This document shows positions 26,143-34,311 of a stretch of 49,574 nucleotides of DNA, piece by piece. Made by a program: the position numbers and the translations under genes. The stretch is taken from NCBI GenBank assembly GCA_017424235.1, contig JAFPAQ010000263.1:1-49574 (forward strand), written 5' to 3'. The notes beneath the pieces are model-generated. The model had not been told where the DNA came from. It did not search any database and worked only from the letters and a program-made list of their open reading frames with translations. How positions within the stretch are numbered: position 1 is the first letter of the stretch; the number at the start of each line of letters is the position of its first letter. Source of the stretch: Lachnospiraceae bacterium. GTDB taxonomy: Bacteria; Bacillota; Clostridia; Lachnospirales; Lachnospiraceae.

Positions 26143-26196
26143 GTTACTGTACATGGATTATATCCCGCGCGGTGTTTTATGAATGCCCCCCCCGAG
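26143..26196 (-). repeat. Partial, inverted copy of the 19720-19823 repeat
   Basis: Read on the minus strand, this runs from CTCGGG through ACACCGCGCGGGATATAATC to TGTACAGTAAC and matches the right half of the 19720 element at all but about nine of some 54 positions. A run of eight C (26186-26193) replaces a TTTT stretch. Similarity is lost beyond the C run. The rest of the 344-bp gap (26005-26348) holds GTAACTATTCA fragments and AT-rich DNA. Confidence 0.75.
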
Positions 26197-26287
26197 TTTA
26201 GTGGTCATAATAATTTAGTACTTGATATGTAGTTTTTAATACTATATAATGTGATATAGTAAGTGATAGCATGATAATGCAATTAGG

Positions 26288-26313
26288 GTAACTATATATA
26301 TACAAGTAGTTAC
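26288..26313. repeat. GTAACTA...TAGTTAC palindrome before 26349
   Basis: GTAACTA (26288-26294) and TAGTTAC (26307-26313) pair across 12 bases. The next start codon is 36 bases downstream. Confidence 0.55.
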
Positions 26314-26348
26314 TAATCATATTTGTGGAGTGGAAGGAATATATAAGT

Positions 26349-26972
26349 ATGCATATAGACACAAATGATTTATTAAAGAGTATAATGAAAAGTTTTGACA
26401 GAATAGATTATGTAAAGTCATCGGATATACCTAATATCGATCTTTATATGGATCAGGTAACAACTTTTATGGATAAAAATCTTCGCAAAAATTCGAGACA
26501 TCCGGAAGAGGATAAAGTTATGACTAAGACAATGATAAATAATTATGCGAAGAATGATCTGCTGCCACCACCAATTAAGAAAAAATATTCTAAAGAGCAT
26601 GTGTTAGTGCTTATTTTCATTTATTATTACAAAGGAATTTTGCCGATAAGTGATATACAGGCACTTTTAGAGCCTATTACAAAGAACTATTTTGCATCAG
26701 ATTTGGACTTCAATATTACAGATATTTATGAAGAAGTATTTGGAATGGAGAGGAATCAGATAGAAAGTCTTAAAAAAGATGTTATGCAGAAATATGAGAG
26801 CGCAATGGACACCTTTGGGGAAGCACCGGATGACAGTAAGGAGTTTCTGCGTTTATTTTCATTTATATGTCTTTTAAGCTTTGATGTATATATGAAGAAG
26901 ATGCTGATAGAGAAGCTTATAGATGAAATGAAGGATACCAAGTTTCCTAATAAAGATAAAGACAAAAAATAA
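26349..26972 (+). CDS. DUF1836-family protein
   Basis: A 207-residue cytosolic protein. DVYMKKMLIEKL and MTKTMINNYAKNDLLPPPIKKKYSKEHV are typical of DUF1836; the latter resembles a MerR-like DNA-binding helix pair. The biochemical role is unknown. AAGGAA 9 bases upstream sets ATG 26349; a GTG in frame at 26325 lies before that site. Confidence 0.85.
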   Translation: MHIDTNDLLKSIMKSFDRIDYVKSSDIPNIDLYMDQVTTFMDKNLRKNSRHPEEDKVMTKTMINNYAKNDLLPPPIKKKYSKEHVLVLIFIYYYKGILPISDIQALLEPITKNYFASDLDFNITDIYEEVFGMERNQIESLKKDVMQKYESAMDTFGEAPDDSKEFLRLFSFICLLSFDVYMKKMLIEKLIDEMKDTKFPNKDKDKK

Positions 26973-27084
26973 TTGAAAAAAACTGACAATAATATTATAA
27001 TAATATTGGAGGATTTTGTATATAGATTGTAATATATACTATAAAAACTCCGAAGGGACACATATAAGTAAAGGAGGGGATAAT

Positions 27085-27471
27085 ATGGCTATTGCACCAA
27101 TTAGTGGAATGTCACAGTATAGAATATCATCTATTAATGGTAATCCGGGCAGACTTGATCCGGTGCGCAGGATAGGTGAAGAGACAAATAATTCGAATAA
27201 CACATTGGTTATTGCTACAAAGAAGAAGGAAGATAACCTTTATGTTAAAGACTTTGGTGAACTTGAAAGCCCTAAAGGGACAGTTACCGGGGATTTTGCA
27301 GAAATGCTTAGTATTCAGCAGAATATGAATGCTGAGGAAAATGAAGCTGAGAATCAACAGACTATGGATAAACAATTTACAACATATCTTAATGATACCA
27401 TCGGAATGATGGGATACCAGAACAGGGTAAGAGATATGCTTGGAGGCGTAAGCTTTACTCCATATGCTTAG
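27085..27471 (+). CDS. Hypothetical protein
   Basis: A 128-residue soluble acidic protein. ISGMSQYRISSINGNPGRLDPVRRI at the N terminus and LNDTIGMMGYQNRVRDMLGG at the C terminus look conserved; the middle is Glu/Asn-rich and probably disordered. AAGGAGGGG gives a very strong site for ATG 27085. I do not recognise the family. It follows the DUF1836 gene by 112 bases and ends in a terminator. Confidence 0.65.
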   Translation: MAIAPISGMSQYRISSINGNPGRLDPVRRIGEETNNSNNTLVIATKKKEDNLYVKDFGELESPKGTVTGDFAEMLSIQQNMNAEENEAENQQTMDKQFTTYLNDTIGMMGYQNRVRDMLGGVSFTPYA

Positions 27472-27495
27472 TTATTTTACATGAAATATATTTAG

Positions 27496-27533
27496 AGAAC
27501 CTTATACTAATGAAAGTATAGGGTTCTTTTTTT
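27496..27533 (+). terminator. Terminator after 27085 gene
   Basis: AGAACCTTATACT pairs with AGTATAGGGTTCT and is followed by a T run. Confidence 0.88.
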
Positions 27534-27637
27534 GAACACACAATTTTAACAAAATAAACATAATTTTATCAGAAATGATGAATAGAATATAGAGTATTAA
27601 AATTTGCAGGGTTAAGGGAAAGGCAGGATTGTTATAT

Positions 27638-28708
27638 ATGATTGAAGTCAGAAATATTACTAAGAAATATGGTGATCATACAGCACTTGATGATGTGTCA
27701 TTTAATATTGAAAAAGGTAAGGTATATGGATTACTGGGAGTTAATGGGGCTGGTAAATCAACCACGATGAATATTATTACAGGCTATATTCCTGCAACTG
27801 GTGGAAGTGTAGTGGTAAATGGTTATGATATGGCAAAGAAGAGTGATAAAGCTAAAAAATACATAGGGTATCTGCCGGAGATTCCACCACTGTATCCGGA
27901 TATGACAGTTATGGAATATATGAAATTTGTATCCGGAATAAAAAAGCTAAAGCGCAGTGATTCAGGTAATAGTATTGAAGAGGCCATGCAAAAAACCGGT
28001 ATATATGATTGTTCACATAGACTTATAAAGAATCTTTCTAAAGGTTACAGACAAAGGGTTGGGCTTGCACAGGCAATATTGGGCAATCCGGAGGTCATTA
28101 TTCTTGATGAACCAATGGTAGGACTTGATCCTAAACAGATAATTGAAATAAGGCAGCTTATACGAAGTCTTGCTAAAGAGCATGCGGTGATATTAAGCTC
28201 TCATATTTTATCAGAAGTAAAGGCTGTTTGTGATTATATTATGATTATTTCAAAGGGAAAGCTTGTTGCAAGTGATTATTCTGATAAATTAATGGATGCA
28301 TTTAATGGTGAAAGATGTATTGAATTAAGTGTATTGGGAAATGCTGAAAGACTTACAGCGGTTATCAGTAATATTGATGGAGTGGAAAGCTTTGAAGTAA
28401 GCGAAGCTGAGGAAAAAAACGGTATGTTAAGCGCAAGTATAAAGATAAAGGATGATAATGACATACGAAAAGAACTTTTTTACAGACTGGCATCAGAGGA
28501 TATGCCTATAATGGAGCTTAATTATATAAAAAAATCTCTTGAAGACATATTTATGGAATTGACAAACGACTTAGAAAGTGAAAATTCTTCAGAGGATGAA
28601 TTTGCAGAAGAAAGTGAAAAAAGTGATAGTGATGAGTCTGATGAGCAGTCTGCTGTATTGAATGAGATAAACGAGGAAGAAGGTGATATAAATGAGAGCG
28701 ATTTTTAA
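27638..28708 (+). CDS. ABC transporter ATPase (GldA-like)
   Basis: A 356-residue ATPase. Walker A is GVNGAGKST, the signature is NLSKGYRQRVG and Walker B is VIILDEPMVGLDP, with H-loop SSHIL. After the ATPase domain (about 1-220) there is a regulatory-like domain and a strongly acidic tail from about residue 310 (SSEDEFAEESEKSDSDESDE). AGGCAGGA 9 bases upstream favours ATG 27638 over the TTG at 27629. It overlaps the permease gene by 17 bases, so translation is likely coupled. Confidence 0.9.
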   Translation: MIEVRNITKKYGDHTALDDVSFNIEKGKVYGLLGVNGAGKSTTMNIITGYIPATGGSVVVNGYDMAKKSDKAKKYIGYLPEIPPLYPDMTVMEYMKFVSGIKKLKRSDSGNSIEEAMQKTGIYDCSHRLIKNLSKGYRQRVGLAQAILGNPEVIILDEPMVGLDPKQIIEIRQLIRSLAKEHAVILSSHILSEVKAVCDYIMIISKGKLVASDYSDKLMDAFNGERCIELSVLGNAERLTAVISNIDGVESFEVSEAEEKNGMLSASIKIKDDNDIRKELFYRLASEDMPIMELNYIKKSLEDIFMELTNDLESENSSEDEFAEESEKSDSDESDEQSAVLNEINEEEGDINESDF

Positions 28709-30845
28709 AAAAGAAATTATGACATATTTTCATTCTGTCCTGGGTTATTTTTTTATTGCAGCAATATGGTTTGTGTTTGCGATATATGCACTTGCATATA
28801 ATCTAAGATTTGGTTCTCCTTATGTTGGACTTACTGTATCAGCAATTCCTGCATTATTTTTTGTTGCAATTCCATTCCTTACTATGAAAACTCTGTCAGA
28901 TGAAAAAAGGAACAGGACAGATCAGCTCCTTATGACATCACCTGTATCTGTTTATAAAATTGTGATAGGAAAATTTCTTGGAGTAACATTTGTTTTTATA
29001 ATACCAACTGTTCTTATACTATTATACAGCCTGTATCTTAATATGTTTGGCAGTATTTCAATGATAGATACAGCAGTAGCATTACTTGCATATGCTTTAT
29101 ATGGAATGGCATGCATAGCAGTAGGTATTTATATATCTTCATTAACTGAAAAATCAATATTGGCAGCTGCAATTACATTTGTTATTATATTTTGTACATA
29201 TATGATGGATGGCTTAAAAAGCTTGGTTTCTGCCAATGAAAATTTAATAACAAAAGTTATGGATATATTTGATGCGGCTAAACGTTTTGATATGCTTGTA
29301 AGTATTGAATATGATGCTACAGGAAATATTTATTCCACTTCTTCATTTGATTTATCAGCTGTTATTTATTTTATTTCTATAATATTTGTAATGTTGTTTT
29401 TAACAGTCTGGCGAATAAAGAGAAAAAGAGTTACGTTTTCGATTAAGAATTATGCTTTTAACATAGGTGGTGTAAGCTTTGCAGTTTTTATAATTGCGTT
29501 AGTAGTGTTTGCTAATATGTTTATAGTAAAGATTCCGGAAAATTATAGAATAGTAAAATTTGATAATAAAGAATTATATGGGATTTCCCAGCAGACAAAA
29601 AATGTACTGAATAGTCTTGGCTATGATATAAAAATATATGTTTTATCCAAGGAAGAAAATGTGGATAATACATTGAACAATACCTTAAAAGAGTATAAAT
29701 CAATGTCAGATAAAATATCTGTTGAATATATTGACATTACAAAAAATACAAATTTTGCAGAGAAGTATACAAATCAGACACTATCAGAAGGAAGTCTGAT
29801 AATAGAATCGGAGAAGAGATTTAAGGTAATTCCTTTTTCTTCCATATACGAATTTGAATATGATTATTCTACCTATACCAGAAATATCACAGGATACGAT
29901 GGAGAGGGACAAGTAACAAGTGCAATTGATTACTGTGTAAGGGATAATATGCCCAAAGTATATATAATTGCAGGGCATAATGAATATGAATTAAACACCG
30001 GATTTACAGGTATACTGGAAAAGGAAAACATTGATTATAGTACAATAAGCCTTATGAATTATGATGAAATTCCAGAGGATGCAAAATGTGTTATCATAAA
30101 TGCTCCTGAGACAGATTTTTCAAAGGACGATTCAGAAAAGGTTATTAATTACCTGAATAAAGGTGGCAAGGTGATTATTACAACTGAGTTTGTACAAAAC
30201 AGTCTGACTAATTTTGAGAATATTATATCTGATTTTGGAATGACAATAAAGCATGGCTGCATAGCAGACAATACGTTTGATAATTATTACCAGTCACAGA
30301 TTTATTTGCTTCCGGATATAAATTATGCAGATGAAACCATGGACATAGCAGGTGAGTATTCATATATTATGGCACCCTTGGCACAGGCTATTACAGTTCC
30401 TGAAAACGAAGTGGAAAATATGACATATACCAGACTTTTGACAACCTCTGACAAGGCGGTATTAAAAAATGGCAAGAATCAGATAAAGACTTTTGAAAAG
30501 GAAGAGGGAGATGAAGAGGGCAGCTTTTGTATTGGAGTGAAGGCGCAAAAAGAGATAGCAGAGGATACCTATGGTACTTTATATGTCTTCGGAAGTGCAC
30601 AGATGTTTACTGATGATATAGATGCTTATGTGTCAGGAAATAATAAAAAACTTTTTAAAAATATTGTTAAAATAACATCAGATATTTCAGAGAGTATATC
30701 CATTCCTGTAAAGAGTTATTCCATACCAAAACTTATGGTTGCAGAAAGTAATATACATTTATTTATTGTGGTGGCAATTATTGTGATACCTTTGACCATA
30801 ATATTAACAGGTATGATAGTATGGCTTAGAAGAAGAAAACTGTAG
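28692..30845 (+). CDS. ABC-2 permease fused to GldG-like domain (GldF-GldG type)
   Basis: A 717-residue protein. Residues 1-245 carry six predicted membrane spans (the ABC2-type permease, with MKTLSDEKRNRTDQLLMTSPV). A seventh follows at about 255-280. A large outside domain (about 280-690) resembles GldG/ABC_transp_aux (VYIIAGHNEYELN, INAPETDFSKDDSEKVINYLNKGGKVII). A final span lies at about 690-712. In gliding Bacteroidetes GldA, F and G form such an exporter; here F and G are one polypeptide. The substrate is unknown. Confidence 0.88.
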   Translation: MRAIFKKEIMTYFHSVLGYFFIAAIWFVFAIYALAYNLRFGSPYVGLTVSAIPALFFVAIPFLTMKTLSDEKRNRTDQLLMTSPVSVYKIVIGKFLGVTFVFIIPTVLILLYSLYLNMFGSISMIDTAVALLAYALYGMACIAVGIYISSLTEKSILAAAITFVIIFCTYMMDGLKSLVSANENLITKVMDIFDAAKRFDMLVSIEYDATGNIYSTSSFDLSAVIYFISIIFVMLFLTVWRIKRKRVTFSIKNYAFNIGGVSFAVFIIALVVFANMFIVKIPENYRIVKFDNKELYGISQQTKNVLNSLGYDIKIYVLSKEENVDNTLNNTLKEYKSMSDKISVEYIDITKNTNFAEKYTNQTLSEGSLIIESEKRFKVIPFSSIYEFEYDYSTYTRNITGYDGEGQVTSAIDYCVRDNMPKVYIIAGHNEYELNTGFTGILEKENIDYSTISLMNYDEIPEDAKCVIINAPETDFSKDDSEKVINYLNKGGKVIITTEFVQNSLTNFENIISDFGMTIKHGCIADNTFDNYYQSQIYLLPDINYADETMDIAGEYSYIMAPLAQAITVPENEVENMTYTRLLTTSDKAVLKNGKNQIKTFEKEEGDEEGSFCIGVKAQKEIAEDTYGTLYVFGSAQMFTDDIDAYVSGNNKKLFKNIVKITSDISESISIPVKSYSIPKLMVAESNIHLFIVVAIIVIPLTIILTGMIVWLRRRKL

Positions 30846-30852
30846 CAAATAG

Positions 30853-30893
30853 AAAAAAGCTGAGGTTCCAATTGGTGAAATCTCAGCTTTTTG
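30853..30893. terminator. Bidirectional terminator
   Basis: AAAAAGCTGAG pairs with CTCAGCTTTTT across a loop. It serves the exporter (+) and the lipoprotein gene (-). Confidence 0.85.
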
Positions 30894-30895
30894 TT

Positions 30896-31924
30896 TTAAT
30901 GCGCATTTATGGAGAAAGTATTATTTACAAGGTCTGTGTATGGAACATAAGAATCAAGTTCACCGGCTTCCATAAGGATATTTTGCAGAAGAGTGAAGCT
31001 TTCTTCCGTAAATATTAAATCGTTTTTCCAGGTTTCCTGATCTTTGTATCTGCCGACAATAGTTGATATTGTATTTATATCTGTTTCTATAAATTGAGGA
31101 AGTATTATCTGTGCTATTTCGTCAGCAGAATGTGAATTTACATAGTCCATTCCTTTTTGAAGAGCATTTGTAAAGCCCTGGATAGTCTGTTTATTATCCT
31201 TGAAATAACTTTTTCTTGCACAAAATGCAGTATATGGAACGTATCCTGAGCTGACACCAAGTGATGCTACAATATATCCCTTTCCCTGTGCTTCAAGTGC
31301 GGTTGCGTGAGGTTCAAATTCTACTGTAAAATCTGAATAGCCCTTATCACCTTCTTTTGCACCGGAGAATGCTGCAGCAGTATAGCCAAAATCTATACTG
31401 GTATCAATAGTAAGATCTTTATAAGGATCTATTTGGTTCATTTTTAGTATATATTCAAATACCATTTGTGGCATGCCACCTTTTCTTCCGCCCAAAACAT
31501 AGCTTCCTTTTAACATTTTCCAATCAAAATTATCTATAGGTTTTCGGCTTACAAGAAAGTTTCCTGCTCGTTGTGTAAGCTGTGCAAAGTTGACAGCGTA
31601 GTCCTGTGCACCTTGCAGATAAGTGTATATAGAGGCTTCAGAACCCATGAAACCAATGTCAGCTTCACCTGTTAGTAATGCGGTCATAGTCTTGTCAGCA
31701 CCATACCCGGTTACAAGAGTAAGATCTATACCTTCATCCTTGAAATATCCATTTTCAATGGCAACATATAGAGGCGCATAAAATATGGAATGTGCAACTT
31801 CATTTAATGTAACCTTTGTGAGTGAAGATGAGTTTTGTGTACTGCAACATCCGGTTAGTGATGCGAAGGTAAAGATAACACATAGTAAAAGAGAAAAAAC
31901 TTTTTTAAATATGAATTTTGACAT
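30896..31924 (-). CDS. NMT1/ThiY-like substrate-binding lipoprotein, orphan
   Basis: A 342-residue lipoprotein. The signal peptide ends in the lipobox LTGC (Cys about 26). The mature part has the NMT1/THI5 or SsuA-like binding fold (FYAPLYVAIENGYFKDEGID, LLTGEADIGFMGSEA, KGSYVLGGRKGGMPQMVF). It would capture a small organic ligand for an ABC importer. No ATPase or permease of an importer is adjacent. I chose ATG 31924 for the signal peptide; ATG 31936 or an upstream start is possible. Confidence 0.82.
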   Translation of the reverse strand: MSKFIFKKVFSLLLCVIFTFASLTGCCSTQNSSSLTKVTLNEVAHSIFYAPLYVAIENGYFKDEGIDLTLVTGYGADKTMTALLTGEADIGFMGSEASIYTYLQGAQDYAVNFAQLTQRAGNFLVSRKPIDNFDWKMLKGSYVLGGRKGGMPQMVFEYILKMNQIDPYKDLTIDTSIDFGYTAAAFSGAKEGDKGYSDFTVEFEPHATALEAQGKGYIVASLGVSSGYVPYTAFCARKSYFKDNKQTIQGFTNALQKGMDYVNSHSADEIAQIILPQFIETDINTISTIVGRYKDQETWKNDLIFTEESFTLLQNILMEAGELDSYVPYTDLVNNTFSINAH

Positions 31925-32108
31925 ATTGGTGGCCATACCTTCTTTCAGATTCTGAGATTTTTGAAACATAATATTTGTAATATAATATGACAAGTGTATA
32001 AAAAGTGTGAAATAATTAAACTATAGATTTATTTTTGTGTTATACTATAAAAAAGTATTTCAGATTTGTTATGAATTAAAAATAATTTTAGATAGGAAAA
32101 ACAGGATT

Positions 32109-34064
32109 ATGAAAAAAACAGATTTTGGTATTTCAAAGGGTATAATTATAGGATTTTTAGTGGCAATAGTGTCCATTTTATGTTGTGGAGTAAATACAAA
32201 AGCAGTAACGAAGCCAAAACAATTGAAGGTATTATTTACACATGACATACATTCTCATCTTGAGAGTTTTCCAATCATGGAAGATGGTGAAAAGGTTATA
32301 AGTGGTGGTTTTTCAAGAATAAGAACTCTTATTAAGCAGCAGCTTGAAAAAGCGCCGGATACTTTAATAATTGATGCCGGAGATTTTTCAATGGGAACAC
32401 TGGTACAGACAGTGTTTGATACAGAGGCAGCAGAAATCCGACTTTTAGGAGAAATAGGATGTGATGTGACAACTCTTGGAAATCATGAATTTGATTTTAA
32501 TTCAAAGGGACTTGCAAATATGCTGACTGTTGCAAGAGATAGTGGAGATAAACTGCCTGCTATGGTTTTATGCAATGTGGATTGGGATTCTATGAGAAAA
32601 CAAGGCTTGTCTCAGAATCAGCAGCTACTTTTGGAGGCATTTGAAAAGTATGGAATAAAAGATTATGTTGTTCTGCAAAAAGGCGATGTAAAGATTGCAG
32701 TGTTTGGTGTATTTGGAAAACAATCACTGGAATATGCACCAACCTGCGAACTGCTGTTTAGAGATCCGGTAGAGGCCTCAAAAGAAATGGTGGCAAAGAT
32801 AAAAAGTGAAGAGGATGTAGATATGATTGTCTGTGCATCTCATAGTGGAACTAACTCCGACCCCAAAAAGTCAGAAGACGAGATACTTGCAAAGGCAGTG
32901 CCTGATATCGATCTGATAATCAGTGGACATTCACATACAGTACTGGAAAAACCTATTGTGTACGGCAATACAACTATTGTTTCCTGTGGTGAGTATGGAA
33001 GCAGATTGGGTTCGCTTGATATGCAGCAGTTGGATAATGGAAGATGGACAGTATGTGATTATGAACTGATACCTGTAACAGAGGATATTGCTGAGGATGA
33101 GGAAACAGAGCAAAAAATCCAAAAATTTATGGAGTGTGTAGATGAGAAATACCTGTCAAAATATGGGTACAACAGAAAACAGATTCTTGCAGAAAATAAG
33201 ATTAATTTTGGTAAACTTCATGATTTATTATTTATACATGAAGAACAAAATATGGGAAATATTATTTCCGATGCATATATATATGCTATAAATAATATTG
33301 ACGATTGTGACAAGGATGACATAGATCTGGCAATAGTTCCGGCAGGAATTATAAGGGATACATATTCAATTGGAAATATTACAGTAGAAGATGTTTATAA
33401 TTCTTTTTCACTTGGAATAGGAGAGGATGGAATCCCCGGATATCCTTTAATAAGTGTATATCTTACAGGCGAAGAATTAAGAACAGTTGCTGAGGTTGAT
33501 GCTTCAATATCAGATTTTATGCCCACAGCCAGACTGTATTGCAGTGGTTTATATTTCAACTTTAATCCAAATAGAATGATACTAAATAAAGTGACAGATT
33601 ATTATGTTACAGACAGGGATGGAAACAGAATAGAGGTTGATAAAAACAAGCTGTATCATGTCGTAGTAGATTTATATAGTGCAAGAATGCTGGGTTCGGT
33701 AACTAAGCTTACACATGGTTTGATTTCCATCGTGCCCAAAAATTCAGAAGGAGTAGCAGTTGATAGATTTGAGGATCAGATTATTTATGATAATGGCAGC
33801 GAACTAAAGGCCTGGGTTGCTCTTGCATCATATATAGATTCCTTTAAGGATACAAATGGAGATGGAATAGGTGATGTGCCTGAGACATATGGAATAATGC
33901 AGGGACGAAAGGTTGTAGAGGATAACAAAAATATATGGAATATTATAAAAAATCCTAACAGATATACCATGATAATTGGTGCAGCAGTTCTTTTGTTAGC
34001 AGGAATTGTGTTTGCATTGGGCAAATTAATAGCAAAAAAAATATTAAAAAATAAAAAGAGTTAA
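32109..34064 (+). CDS. Secreted 5'-nucleotidase-family metallophosphoesterase with C-terminal anchor
   Basis: A 651-residue protein. A signal peptide or anchor lies at about 12-35. The metallophosphatase domain shows FTHDIHSHLE, DAGDFSMGT, GNHEFDF and SGHSHT. The C-terminal 5'-nucleotidase domain includes NIISDAYIYAINN and a Ca-binding-like loop DTNGDGIGD. A membrane span near 625-645 and a Lys-rich end would fix it to the membrane. It probably hydrolyses nucleotides or similar phosphoesters outside the cell. No LPXTG sorting signal is present. Confidence 0.9.
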   Translation: MKKTDFGISKGIIIGFLVAIVSILCCGVNTKAVTKPKQLKVLFTHDIHSHLESFPIMEDGEKVISGGFSRIRTLIKQQLEKAPDTLIIDAGDFSMGTLVQTVFDTEAAEIRLLGEIGCDVTTLGNHEFDFNSKGLANMLTVARDSGDKLPAMVLCNVDWDSMRKQGLSQNQQLLLEAFEKYGIKDYVVLQKGDVKIAVFGVFGKQSLEYAPTCELLFRDPVEASKEMVAKIKSEEDVDMIVCASHSGTNSDPKKSEDEILAKAVPDIDLIISGHSHTVLEKPIVYGNTTIVSCGEYGSRLGSLDMQQLDNGRWTVCDYELIPVTEDIAEDEETEQKIQKFMECVDEKYLSKYGYNRKQILAENKINFGKLHDLLFIHEEQNMGNIISDAYIYAINNIDDCDKDDIDLAIVPAGIIRDTYSIGNITVEDVYNSFSLGIGEDGIPGYPLISVYLTGEELRTVAEVDASISDFMPTARLYCSGLYFNFNPNRMILNKVTDYYVTDRDGNRIEVDKNKLYHVVVDLYSARMLGSVTKLTHGLISIVPKNSEGVAVDRFEDQIIYDNGSELKAWVALASYIDSFKDTNGDGIGDVPETYGIMQGRKVVEDNKNIWNIIKNPNRYTMIIGAAVLLLAGIVFALGKLIAKKILKNKKS

Positions 34065-34086
34065 TAAAGATAAGTTGATTTACAAA

Positions 34087-34119
34087 GAACAGGTGAATAA
34101 ATACTCACCTGTTCCTTTT
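34087..34119 (+). terminator. Terminator after the phosphoesterase gene
   Basis: GAACAGGTGA pairs perfectly with TCACCTGTTC and is followed by CTTTTG. Confidence 0.78.
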
Positions 34120-34206
34120 GCATAAATTTATCTAATAGTGAAAATTTGTTCGTATATTATCTTAAAAGCCTTTTATATTATGACATTTTCTGATATACTT
34201 GATAGC

Positions 34207-34269
34207 ATGGTTTACGATATAGAAAATTGCGACAGTGTAAACCATTCAATCAAAAAGCGTAGCTTTTTA
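34207..34269. repeat. Inverted repeat and hairpin before pcrA
   Basis: ATGGTTTAC (34207-34215) pairs with GTAAACCAT (34237-34245). The spacer contains TATAGAAAATTGCGACAGTG, which matches 10546-10565 with about two differences. AAAAAGC/GCTTTTT follows. In both places ATCAA precedes a hairpin. Confidence 0.5.
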
Positions 34270-34311
34270 TAAAAAGATTTTCAGAATATTTAAAGGGAAA
34301 GGATAGAGAAG

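Noticed and set aside
26186-26193. Phase-variable C tract
   Set aside because: The eight-C run is intergenic and inside a decayed repeat copy; it does not sit in a promoter spacer or reading frame that I can identify.
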